Shown: positions 50,544-58,165 of the stretch, piece after piece | Layout: each line of letters opens with the position of its first letter | Position numbering within the stretch: the first letter of the stretch is position 1 | Source of the DNA: CAYFPX01 sp964519895 | GTDB taxonomy: Bacteria; Myxococcota_A; UBA796; CAJQPC01 | NCBI GenBank assembly: GCA_964519895.1 | Contig: CAZFLE010000010.1 | Coordinates: forward strand, 46,202-110,201 | DNA length: 64,000 nucleotides | Reading direction: 5' to 3' | Translations under genes and position numbers: made by a program | The notes under the pieces: model-generated | Databases searched by the model: none | Told to the model about the DNA's origin: nothing | Seen by the model: the letters and a program-made list of their open reading frames with translations, nothing else

Positions 50544-52466
50544 TCAGTCCTCCAGGGACGCCTGTGGGCGATCCATGGCAGCCAAGACCCGCACCAGCTC
50601 GTCCGGGTCTCGGACGCGAAGAAACCAGTGGCGGCCCCGCAGCCGACGCACCAGGACCCCCCGTCCCCAGGTCAGGGGAAGCAGTGGCCCTTCGGACCGC
50701 GCCTGGCGAAGGGAACAGGCACGGGCGTCGAGCAGCTCGGCGGCTGGGGTCCACCAAGCGCGAACCCAGAGCAGCTTCAGCGCGACACCGTGCTCGAAGA
50801 CCAGGAGCTTGCGAGGAACCCGTGCCAACAGCGCCAGGATCGCCCAGGTCCACAAGCCGATGGTGACCAGGTCGGCCGTCAGCCGCCAGGCGTAGCTGTC
50901 CACGGTTGCGACCCAGAGCCAGTAGCCCCAGAACCAGGCAATGCGGGCCAGAGAGACGACCCAGATCAGCCCCAGCAAGCCCCCAAAGACGAGCGCCTTC
51001 TCGCTGGCCGAGGTCTTGACCCGGGCCACGTAGCGCAGCCTGGCCATCTCCAGAGGCGCACGCCAGCGCAGGAGACTTCGTCGCCAGAGCGCCGCGACCA
51101 CGAGTCCGAAGAGCAGGCCCAGGACAGCGGGCGACAGGGGGAAGGGCCGGTGGAGCCGCAGTCCCTCCCGACCCGGCAAGCGGTGCTGTTGCAGGAACGC
51201 CGCCACCTGGGCTTGGTCGAGCGCCCCGAAGCGTGCCGGTAGATCGGGCATGGCGGTGAACAGGTCCCGTCGGTGCAGCTCCTGGTACACCCGCAGGGTG
51301 ATGTCCTCGGGGAGCTGGTTGCGGGTCAGCGTGCGCAGGACGAGCTCACTTCGTTCCTGGGCCCACTCGGCGTCTGACAGCGTGCCGAGGCTCAGGGCTT
51401 CGAGCTGTCCTTCGATCGTGGCGACAGCGTCGTCGAAGCGGGCGGCGTCCAGCTCGCACTCGATCTCCAGGTCCCAGGCATCTCCCTTGTGGAGGGCGTT
51501 GACGCGCACGCTGTAGGTGGCCTTCTCGTCGCCACCGCGGAGCATTCGCTGCAGCCGCTGTCGCAGCCAGGACTCCAGGAACAGCAGCACGACCACGTCG
51601 TCGCCGTCCAGGTCCTGGAACAGGAGGTCCCGTCCATAGGAGACCTCTGGCTTGAAGTGAAACCAGGTCGATTCATGACCGTGATCGGCGATCTCAGGGG
51701 CAAAGGGCTGAGGCGTGATCGGTCTGGCCGGCAGGGTCGCCCAGGTCTCGTCGACCCGCGTCCACACATCCTCGGCTGCGAAGTCGCCCGCGATGGTCAG
51801 GGTCATCGCGCCGGGGCTGTACCAGGTGTCGTAGAAGGTCTGCAGCGACCCAGGGGTGATGTTGCGCACGGTCCGGTAGGGGTCCTGGATCTCCTCGCGC
51901 CAGGGATAGGGCAGGTCGAACCACAGGCGCCAGAAGCCGGGCGGGCGGAGACCGGGGGGATCGAACACCCGGTTCAGGGCGTGGTCCCACAGGGTGAAGC
52001 GCTGGGCGTCGAGCTCCAGCAGGACCGGATCCCGCTGGGTCATCAGGTGTTCCTGGCTCAGGGTCTTGGGCCGGATCACCCGGTAGAGCCAGTCCACTCC
52101 AGTCAGTCCGTGGGTCCCGTCCAGCTCCGCGTAGTAGTGGGTGACCCGATCGGCGGTGAAGCCGTTGTAGCCGCCGCCGCGATCCTTGATCTCACCTTGG
52201 AACTCCTGCTCGGTGAGCCCGTCGTCGATCGACAACAGCATGTGTTCCAACAGATGCGCGGTCTGGGCCTGGTCTGGCGGATCGTGGTGGCGTCCCACCG
52301 GCACTGTCAGCGAGGTGCGGGAGAGCGCACTGCCCGGGACCGGGACCCGGTGGACCCGCAGGCCATTCGGCAGGTCCCGCGTCTCGGTCGCGGCGAATAG
52401 ATTCTGCGGTGCCGGCGCTTCGTCCTGGGCGAGGGAGAGGGCGCACAGGCCCCAGAGCACGATCAT
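50544..52466 (-). CDS. M16-family zinc peptidase fused to a membrane domain
   Basis: Protein of 640 residues with a Sec signal (MIVLWGLCALSLAQ). Residues about 30-430 are an M16 (pitrilysin-type) protease: inverted zinc motif HLLEH at 71-75 and the distal Glu at 151 (LLELDAQRF), the exact M16 spacing. The C-terminal 200 residues carry three or four transmembrane helices (AVLGLLFGLVVAALW, ALVFGGLLGLIWVVSLARIA, VTIGLWTWAILALLA) and a soluble tail (RVRDPDELVRVLAAMDRP). M16 proteins are usually soluble; a C-terminal membrane anchor is uncommon. Not linked to the sterol regulon by any box. Confidence 0.82.
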   Translation of the reverse strand: MIVLWGLCALSLAQDEAPAPQNLFAATETRDLPNGLRVHRVPVPGSALSRTSLTVPVGRHHDPPDQAQTAHLLEHMLLSIDDGLTEQEFQGEIKDRGGGYNGFTADRVTHYYAELDGTHGLTGVDWLYRVIRPKTLSQEHLMTQRDPVLLELDAQRFTLWDHALNRVFDPPGLRPPGFWRLWFDLPYPWREEIQDPYRTVRNITPGSLQTFYDTWYSPGAMTLTIAGDFAAEDVWTRVDETWATLPARPITPQPFAPEIADHGHESTWFHFKPEVSYGRDLLFQDLDGDDVVVLLFLESWLRQRLQRMLRGGDEKATYSVRVNALHKGDAWDLEIECELDAARFDDAVATIEGQLEALSLGTLSDAEWAQERSELVLRTLTRNQLPEDITLRVYQELHRRDLFTAMPDLPARFGALDQAQVAAFLQQHRLPGREGLRLHRPFPLSPAVLGLLFGLVVAALWRRSLLRWRAPLEMARLRYVARVKTSASEKALVFGGLLGLIWVVSLARIAWFWGYWLWVATVDSYAWRLTADLVTIGLWTWAILALLARVPRKLLVFEHGVALKLLWVRAWWTPAAELLDARACSLRQARSEGPLLPLTWGRGVLVRRLRGRHWFLRVRDPDELVRVLAAMDRPQASLED

Positions 52467-52509
52467 GGTGCATCGTACTGGTGTGCGGCAGCCGTGCTAC
52501 AGACCGGGG

Positions 52510-52701
52510 GTGCCCCAGACCACCACCCCCGTTGGACTGCGCGACCCCCACGCCTGGCTCGCCCTGGTGGCCGGGGCGCTGCTGGCGGCGGTCGTGGTGA
52601 TCGGGGTGCGCTTGCTCGACGAAGTCGTCTACGAGGACGCCCCTGGCTACGGCACCAGCCTGTGGCAGATCGAGGAGCCCCAGCCCGACGAAGGGCTCTG
52701 A
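52510..52701 (+). CDS. Small single-helix membrane protein (hypothetical)
   Basis: 63 residues from GTG 52510 with a GGGGG-type leader. One helix (WLALVAGALLAAVVVIGVRL) between a Pro/Thr-rich N-terminus and an acidic C-terminus (DEVVYEDAPGYGTSLWQIEE). It is divergent from the M16 gene (43-base gap) and ends 4 bases from the convergent carotenoid oxygenase stop. Resembles a small TadE/holin-like or stress peptide only in size; no family. Could be chance. Confidence 0.45.
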   Translation: MPQTTTPVGLRDPHAWLALVAGALLAAVVVIGVRLLDEVVYEDAPGYGTSLWQIEEPQPDEGL

Positions 52702-52705
52702 CCGC

Positions 52706-54256
52706 TCACGCGGGCAACACCGCCCCGTGGAAGCCATAGGGCAGGAGCTCCGGCAGCCGCACCGACGCCACGGGGCCGGCAGAGACCTGGTTCGGGTCGA
52801 AGACACAGACCGAGCTCTCCCCACGGACGCCGTCGGTGAGGGCGACGAGGGCCCACGTCTCGCGCTCGTCGAGGGAGCCCGGCGACGCCGCCAGGACGGG
52901 TTCTCCCACAAATGTGCCCGGAGGCGCGGTCCAGGTGTCCGGGGGCCGGTCCGGATCGGCCATGTCGAACATCGCGACCATGTCGAATGGAAAGGTCTGG
53001 CCCGGGGCGGAACAGCCCGCCGTCGACACCAGGGAGCTGGGCTTGCCATCGAGGGCCGGGTGCACCCGGGGGAAGTCCACGGCGTGGGTGCTGGGGGGCA
53101 GGGCGGCGACGGTGCGGGATCCGGGATCGAGCACGCTTCGCTGTAGCGCCTGACACGGCGGCTCGGAGACGGCGAAGGGGTCCAGGTCGGCGTGGGGCCC
53201 GGCGTACCCGAACTCCTGGCCGAAGACCATCTCCTCGAAGGCACAGCTGTCGACCACGACGGAGCCGTCGGGCCGGTCGTACGCGTTGGCGTAGTGGAGG
53301 GCCAGCATCGGGCGGTCCAGGGGAATGCGCACAGCTGGCGCGTCACTGTGACGGGGGATCAGCCACCAAGCGCCTGGCTCGCCCGTGTCGGCGGCGATGG
53401 CCTCCATCATCGTGGCCTTGCCTCGGAGGAAGCGCCAGAAGACCCCCAGGTCGGCCGTGAGTGCGTTCTCGCCGAGCACGTAGAAGCGCTCGGTGATGGC
53501 GAAGTCGTGCACCATCATCGCGCCCCGCCGGGCAAAGGAGCGCTCGCTCGCCAGGGTGCCGTCCGGGGTGTACTCACGAAAGGTCAGCCGGGTCTCCAGG
53601 GCCATCACCGGACTCATGGTGACCAGGCGGTCCAGCCTGTGGTCCAGCTTCATGTGGGCCAGCACCGCCCGGTCCGCCAGGGTGCCCCCAAAGTCGACGG
53701 GCCCCAGGGTCTCCAGGGTCACCGGATCCAGGGCGTGAGGCAGGCCTCCCTCCCAACCGGCGAGCAGGCGGTCCCCCCAGAGGGTCACCGTCGTGTTGGC
53801 GACGTTCTTTGGGACTGGGGCGCGGCGGTTCTCGCGGGGACTGTCGCTCGGGTTGGTCGCCAGTCCACGGTAGACGGGGCCGCCGGCGGCTTCCTCGGCC
53901 AGGAAGCTCTCGGTGCGGATGAAGCGGGCCCGCAGGTGCAGACCGTCCGCCCCGAAGCGCAGGGTGCGCAAGTAGCCGTGGCCGTCGAAGGGGTGGGTGC
54001 GGCGGCCACCCGTGTTCATCCGCGCCGGCCCGTTCATCACCAGGGTCTGGCCTTGGAGCGCCGTGGGCAGCTCCCCCACGACACCGGCCAAGGAGATGCT
54101 GCGATCCAGATCACCCGGATCGGCGTCCATCGCGGTCATCCACTGAGTCGCATCAAAGGCCCGCTCACCGCCGGGCCGTTCGAGTGCCCGGGCGGATGGG
54201 GTCCAGAGAATGGAGGTGGCTGCGCTGCCGGCGAGGACCTGGCGTCGTGTGGGCAT
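52706..54256 (-). CDS. Carotenoid-oxygenase-family protein, Tat-exported
   Basis: Protein of 516 residues. N-terminus MPTRRQVLAGSAATS is a twin-arginine signal (Arg-Arg-x-x-Leu). The body is the seven-bladed propeller of RPE65/carotenoid cleavage oxygenases, with four candidate iron-binding His: 201 (VLAHMKLDHR), 250 (MMVHDFAITERF), 321 (LALHYANAYDR) and 510 (YGFHGAVLP). These enzymes oxidatively cleave carotenoids or stilbenes (bacterial members include lignostilbene dioxygenases). Start 31 bases after hsaD in the same direction; it could be part of the hsa operon or have its own promoter. Substrate not known; export fits an exogenous aromatic or polyene. Confidence 0.8.
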   Translation of the reverse strand: MPTRRQVLAGSAATSILWTPSARALERPGGERAFDATQWMTAMDADPGDLDRSISLAGVVGELPTALQGQTLVMNGPARMNTGGRRTHPFDGHGYLRTLRFGADGLHLRARFIRTESFLAEEAAGGPVYRGLATNPSDSPRENRRAPVPKNVANTTVTLWGDRLLAGWEGGLPHALDPVTLETLGPVDFGGTLADRAVLAHMKLDHRLDRLVTMSPVMALETRLTFREYTPDGTLASERSFARRGAMMVHDFAITERFYVLGENALTADLGVFWRFLRGKATMMEAIAADTGEPGAWWLIPRHSDAPAVRIPLDRPMLALHYANAYDRPDGSVVVDSCAFEEMVFGQEFGYAGPHADLDPFAVSEPPCQALQRSVLDPGSRTVAALPPSTHAVDFPRVHPALDGKPSSLVSTAGCSAPGQTFPFDMVAMFDMADPDRPPDTWTAPPGTFVGEPVLAASPGSLDERETWALVALTDGVRGESSVCVFDPNQVSAGPVASVRLPELLPYGFHGAVLPA

Positions 54257-54262
54257 GGTCCG

Positions 54263-54291
54263 ACCCTATTCTACCGCACGGTCGATATCAA
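54263..54291 (-). promoter_or_regulatory. Possible promoter before the carotenoid-oxygenase gene
   Basis: On the minus strand TTGATA (-35) and TAGGGT (-10) are 17 bp apart, ending about 6 bases before the ATG, which would give a near-leaderless mRNA. The -35 overlaps the hsaD stop. Weak -10; may be chance. Confidence 0.25.
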
Positions 54292-55106
54292 GGGGCGAGG
54301 AAGGTGCAGAGCTCCCGATTGAACAGCTCGCGCCACTCGACCATCACCCAGTGGCCACAGTGGGGCAGCACCACGACCCGGGCGTCGGGCACGCCCTGGG
54401 ACACGGTCCATGCTCCGCTGACCGGACAGAATTGGTCCTCGCGACCCCACAGGCACAGGGTCGGCTGCTGGATCTCCGGCAGCCGTGCCGCCAGGTTGGG
54501 CACTCGCAGCGTCTCGAACACGTGTCGCGGCTGCTCCAGCGCCACCTGGGTTCGAGCGGCGATCACGTCGTGGGGCACCAGCTCCTGGTCGTGGACCTGG
54601 AGCGAGAAGACCTTCTCCATGCCCGCCAAGGTGATGCCTTCTGGGCCGTAGATCATCCTCATCATGCGACGAATGCCGCGCATCTCCATGTAGCGGTCCT
54701 TGTCCTCCAGGCCGCCTGGGGCCATGAGCACCAGCCGCGACACCCGCTCCGGGTGATCCAGGGCCACCTGGAGGGCGATGGCCCCCCCCAGCGAGTTGCC
54801 GACCAGGGAGAACTTCTCGAGCGCCAGCGCGTCGGCGAACCGGATCATGGCGTCCGCGTGGGTGGCCAGGGCGTAGCCCACGTCGGTGGGCTTGCTGCTG
54901 TGGCCGTACCCGAGCAGATCCGGCGCCAGGGCCCGGACCCCAGCACCGGCCAGAGCGTCCAGGGAGCCGCTGAAATTGCTCAGCCCGCTCGCACCGGGAC
55001 CGCTGCCATGGAAGAAGATCACGGGGTCGCCGGCACCGCGCTCGTGGAAGTGGATGCGATGGCCCTGGCCGATGTCGGCCCAGGCGCCCTGGGGCAGTGC
55101 ACTCAT
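54288..55106 (-). CDS. hsaD: HsaD, 4,5:9,10-diseco steroid C-C hydrolase
   Basis: Alpha/beta-hydrolase of the meta-cleavage-product family, 272 residues. Oxyanion loop FFHGSGPGASGLSNF, nucleophile Ser105 in LVGNSLGGAIALQ, Asp224 in WGREDQFCP, His252 in PHCGHWVMVEW. The 'GPGA' loop and 'NSLGG' elbow are BphD/HsaD traits; context with hsaA and hsaC identifies HsaD (Rv3569c), which splits 4,5:9,10-DSHA into HIP and a C5 dienoate. ATG overlaps hsaC stop (ATGA). Cytoplasmic. Confidence 0.9.
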   Translation of the reverse strand: MSALPQGAWADIGQGHRIHFHERGAGDPVIFFHGSGPGASGLSNFSGSLDALAGAGVRALAPDLLGYGHSSKPTDVGYALATHADAMIRFADALALEKFSLVGNSLGGAIALQVALDHPERVSRLVLMAPGGLEDKDRYMEMRGIRRMMRMIYGPEGITLAGMEKVFSLQVHDQELVPHDVIAARTQVALEQPRHVFETLRVPNLAARLPEIQQPTLCLWGREDQFCPVSGAWTVSQGVPDARVVVLPHCGHWVMVEWRELFNRELCTFLAP

Positions 55107-55996
55107 GAACGCCTCGGGCGGTGCTTGAGGAAGGGGGGCGGCGTGTGGCCCCAGTCGCTGATGCGATCGTAGGTCTCGACGGTCCAGTCGGTGTCGTCGA
55201 CCAGGCGTCCACCCCAGCCGTACTCGAACTGGAAGCCGGACGGGGTCTCGGCGTAGAAGCTCAGCATCTGGTCGTTCGGGTGGCGGCCGAGCACGTTGAT
55301 GATGCGACACCCAGCCCCCAAGGCGCGGTCCAGGGCGGCGCCGACGTCGTCGACCGAACCGACCTCGATGAGGAAGTGGTGAATGCGCTTGGGTGGGGGG
55401 CACGGCATGGCGATGGTGTGGTGGCGTCCGTTGCAGTGGAGGAAGGTCAGGTCCACCACGTGGCCGTGGAACTCGGTGTGGATGTGGTCCGAGACGCGAA
55501 AACCCAGCAGGTCCCTGTAGAAGGACACACTGGTGTCCTTGTCCACCGCGGCGACCACGGCGTGGCCCAGGCCCAGGTCGTCGGCCACGAAGCCCGAGGG
55601 GACCCGCCGGGAGACATAGGCTTCGACCCGGGGAACGCCGCACACGAGCTCACTCGGGGTGCCCGCCGGGTCCAGGAATCGAACCAGCGCCTCACAGCCC
55701 CGCTCGGCGCAGTCGGCCACGCCGCCGACAGTCACGGCCGACCCGGCGCGGTCGAGTCGCTCAGCGATCCGATCCAGGACCGCGCGGTCGGCCACCTCCC
55801 AGGAGAGGCGGGCCAGGTCGTCAGCCGGACCGGGCAGGCACTCGATCCGCCAGGGGTGGCGGTCATGCCTGAAGCGCAGACGGTGGGCGGTCTGCTCGGC
55901 CACGCCCAGACCGAGGACGCGGGTGCCGAAGGCTGCCCAGGCGTCCAGATCCGACACCTCGAAGGTTAGGGCCGAGAGCTGGGTCACGCCACTCAT
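55103..55996 (-). CDS. hsaC: HsaC, 3,4-DHSA extradiol dioxygenase
   Basis: Type I extradiol dioxygenase of 297 residues with two vicinal-oxygen-chelate domains. Iron ligands His145 (GLGHAVVAA), His206/207 (KRIHHFLIEV) and Glu258 (GFQFEYGWGG). 'HHTIAMPCPPPKRIHHF' and 'GRHPNDQMLSFYAETPSG' agree with HsaC (Rv3568c), which opens aromatised ring A of 3,4-DHSA. ATG overlaps the hsaA stop. Biphenyl BphC is the closest alternative but the hsaA partner argues for steroids. Confidence 0.92.
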   Translation of the reverse strand: MSGVTQLSALTFEVSDLDAWAAFGTRVLGLGVAEQTAHRLRFRHDRHPWRIECLPGPADDLARLSWEVADRAVLDRIAERLDRAGSAVTVGGVADCAERGCEALVRFLDPAGTPSELVCGVPRVEAYVSRRVPSGFVADDLGLGHAVVAAVDKDTSVSFYRDLLGFRVSDHIHTEFHGHVVDLTFLHCNGRHHTIAMPCPPPKRIHHFLIEVGSVDDVGAALDRALGAGCRIINVLGRHPNDQMLSFYAETPSGFQFEYGWGGRLVDDTDWTVETYDRISDWGHTPPPFLKHRPRRS

Positions 55997-57153
55997 AGGA
56001 AGAAGTCCCGGGTCTTCTGGCCCAGCATCACCCAGCCCAGGTTGCGGGCCGGCTTGGCTGGGTTGTTGGCGTAGTGGGCGCGAGCGGCCTGGGCGTCCTG
56101 GAAGTAGCGGTTCAGGGGGTGATCCTGGAACAGGGCCCGCCCGCCGCTGGTGTTCATGAGCACGTCGACCTGTTCCACACACCGCACCACCGCGCGGCTG
56201 CTGTGGAAGCGGTGGCGGACTCTCAGGTCCAGGGGGATCCGGTCCCCGGCGCGGGCCATCGCCAGCTGTTCTTCGCAGTCCCGGGCCAGCACCAGCTTGA
56301 CCTCGTCGAGCACCGTCGAAGCCCGGGCCAGCACCTCCTGGGTGTGGGGGTCTTCCATCACTCGGGCGCCGTCACTGGTCGCAAATTTGTTCCGTGCGCT
56401 GGCCTTGAAGACCCCGAGGGCGCCCTCCAGGATGCCGATGGCGGTCGTGCTCACCGACCGCACGAACACCTGTCCGAAGGGGAGCCGATAGGTCGGGCCG
56501 GGATTGACGGCATTGCCCGGACTGTCGCACTTGAAGCCGTCGAAGAGCCGATGGGTCCTGTGCTCCGGCACGAACACGTCGTCGATGACCACGTCGTTGC
56601 TGCCGGTGGCCTGGAGGCCAGTCGTCTGCCAGACATCGACGATGGCGTAGTCGCTGCGGGGCACCAGGAAGGTGCGCATGTCCGGGGGTGCACCCTGGGG
56701 CGTCGGTGCGAACCCGCCCACGAAGACCCACTGGCAGTGATCGGAGCCGCTGGAGAAGGACCACCGCCCCGACAGCCTGAAGCCGCCATCGACCGGCGTG
56801 ACCTTGCCCACGGGGGCATAGGAGCTGGAGATGAGCGTGCTGGGGTCGTCGCCCCAGACCTCTTGTTGGGCCCGGTCGTCGAACAAGGCCAGCTGCCAGG
56901 CGTGCACGCCGACCACGCCCAGGACCCAGGCCGTCGCCGGGCTGACCGTGCCCAGGGTGTGTTGGACCGTGAAGAACGCCAAGGGCGTGCACTCGCCGCC
57001 GCCCCAGCGGGCGGGCTGAAGCATGCGCAGGATTCCCGTCTCCTGGAGGTCCTGGATCGTCGCTCCGGGCAGGCGGCGCAGGGTTCTTGCTTCGTCGACG
57101 CGCTCGGCCAACCGAGGGAGCAGGGAATGGGCCCGGTCCAGGTACGCGCTCAT
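55993..57153 (-). CDS. hsaA: HsaA, 3-HSA monooxygenase (oxygenase component)
   Basis: FADH2-dependent flavin monooxygenase of the acyl-CoA-dehydrogenase fold, 386 residues: QETGILRMLQPARWGGGECT, GRWSFSSGSDHCQWVFVGGF, WQTTGLQATGSNDVVIDDVF, VEQVDVLMNTSGGRALFQDH, PLNRYFQDAQAARAHYANNP. The last two segments are HsaA/HpaH-like (Asn-Arg-x-x-x-Asp-x-x-x-x-x-x-H). HsaA hydroxylates 3-HSA at C4, the step before HsaC. It needs a flavin reductase (HsaB), and none is next to it. Start ATG 57153 overlaps the amidohydrolase stop. Confidence 0.92.
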   Translation of the reverse strand: MSAYLDRAHSLLPRLAERVDEARTLRRLPGATIQDLQETGILRMLQPARWGGGECTPLAFFTVQHTLGTVSPATAWVLGVVGVHAWQLALFDDRAQQEVWGDDPSTLISSSYAPVGKVTPVDGGFRLSGRWSFSSGSDHCQWVFVGGFAPTPQGAPPDMRTFLVPRSDYAIVDVWQTTGLQATGSNDVVIDDVFVPEHRTHRLFDGFKCDSPGNAVNPGPTYRLPFGQVFVRSVSTTAIGILEGALGVFKASARNKFATSDGARVMEDPHTQEVLARASTVLDEVKLVLARDCEEQLAMARAGDRIPLDLRVRHRFHSSRAVVRCVEQVDVLMNTSGGRALFQDHPLNRYFQDAQAARAHYANNPAKPARNLGWVMLGQKTRDFFL

Positions 57154-58037
57154 GGGGCGTCTCCGGGGTCGAGCTTGAAGACCCGGACCGCGTTGTCCCG
57201 GAGGAAGCGCGGCCACACGGCGTCCGTGAACGGCACCCGGGGCAGCTCGGCGAAGATGCGATCCAGGCTCAGGCCCATGGGGAAGTAGCCGGCGTACATG
57301 ATCTTGTCCGCGCCGCGCTTGTTGGCGTAGGCCACGATGTCGGCGGGGTAGTGCTTGGGCGCAAAGGCCGAGGTCATGTAGTACAGGTTCGGGTACTTGA
57401 GCATGAGCTTCACGGCCAGGTCCGTCCAGGGCTCGGCCCCGTGGCGCATCACGAACTTGAGCTCGGGGAAGAACCAGCACACCGGATCGATCCGCTCGAC
57501 CTTCTGCGGGTCCATCGGTAGGCGCGGCCCGGGCACCCCTACGCAGCAGCACAGGGGCAGGTCCAGCTCGACGCACTTGGCGTAGATGGGGTACCAGCGG
57601 CGATCGTCGATGGGCACCTGGGGGCACAGGCCGGACGGAAAGGCAGTGACCGCCTTGATGTCCCACTCCCGCTTCATGCGCTCAAGGGTGCGCACGCCCT
57701 CCATGCCCAGGTTCGGGTTGGCGTGGTAGCTGGCGAAGAACCTGTCCGGATGCTCGCGCAGGGCCCGCTGGGACAGCGTGTTGCGGTCGTCGACACCGAT
57801 CATGGCTCGGGCCACCCCCACGGCGTCCATCTTGGACAGGGTCCACAGGATGGGGTCGTCGTCGGGTCCCGGGCCGCCAGGGATCTGCTTGAACAGGTAC
57901 TCGGCGGGCATCGAGAAGACCCTGCGGCTCTCGTCGTCCAGCAGCAGGGGCTTCATGAAGTCGTACCAGGCCGAGCGGTCATCGCCCGGGATCTGGAGCA
58001 TCAGGTCCACGACACCGACGTCGCTGGGGAAGGGCAC
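57150..58037 (-). CDS. Amidohydrolase-2 (ACMSD-type) family protein
   Basis: TIM-barrel amidohydrolase of 295 residues: VDLMLQIPG at the N-terminus, DDRNTLSQRALREHPDRFFA, SYHANPNLGMEGVRTLERMK, KAVTAFPSGLCPQVPIDDRR, ELKFVMRHGAEPWTDLAVKL, and YAGYFPMGLSLDRIFAELPR at the end. These are amidohydrolase-2 landmarks, but the usual N-terminal His-x-His (metal) reads DLML, so the metal site is altered; HGAEPW retains a barrel His. Members include decarboxylases. First gene of the hsa operon, GTG start with AGGGGG 5 bases ahead. The KstR regulon of mycobacteria also holds an amidohydrolase (Rv3510c). Reaction unknown. Confidence 0.72.
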   Translation of the reverse strand: MPFPSDVGVVDLMLQIPGDDRSAWYDFMKPLLLDDESRRVFSMPAEYLFKQIPGGPGPDDDPILWTLSKMDAVGVARAMIGVDDRNTLSQRALREHPDRFFASYHANPNLGMEGVRTLERMKREWDIKAVTAFPSGLCPQVPIDDRRWYPIYAKCVELDLPLCCCVGVPGPRLPMDPQKVERIDPVCWFFPELKFVMRHGAEPWTDLAVKLMLKYPNLYYMTSAFAPKHYPADIVAYANKRGADKIMYAGYFPMGLSLDRIFAELPRVPFTDAVWPRFLRDNAVRVFKLDPGDAP

Positions 58038-58051
58038 GAGACCCCCTGGAG

Positions 58052-58065
58052 TAGAACGTGTTCTA
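58052..58065. promoter_or_regulatory. KstR-type operator I (hsa operon)
   Basis: TAGAACGTGTTCTA, perfect. It lies 14 bases before the amidohydrolase GTG. Confidence 0.83.
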
Positions 58066-58071
58066 GCTCAT

Positions 58072-58085
58072 TAGAACATGTTCTA
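58072..58085. promoter_or_regulatory. KstR-type operator J (hsa operon)
   Basis: TAGAACATGTTCTA, perfect arms around the central AT. It is 20 bp from operator I, the same spacing as at the fadA6 operon. Confidence 0.83.
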
Positions 58086-58165
58086 GTCGGTCGGGCCACC
58101 GGCTCGGATCAAGGCTGCGCAACCCCGAGACCTGTGGCAGCATCATGCGCCCGGAGGAAGTCAAG

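Noticed and set aside
55103..57153. HsaA/HsaC/HsaD as a biphenyl (Bph) pathway
   Set aside because: HsaA is a flavin monooxygenase not found in biphenyl operons, and operators shared with fadA6 and ipd genes point to steroids.
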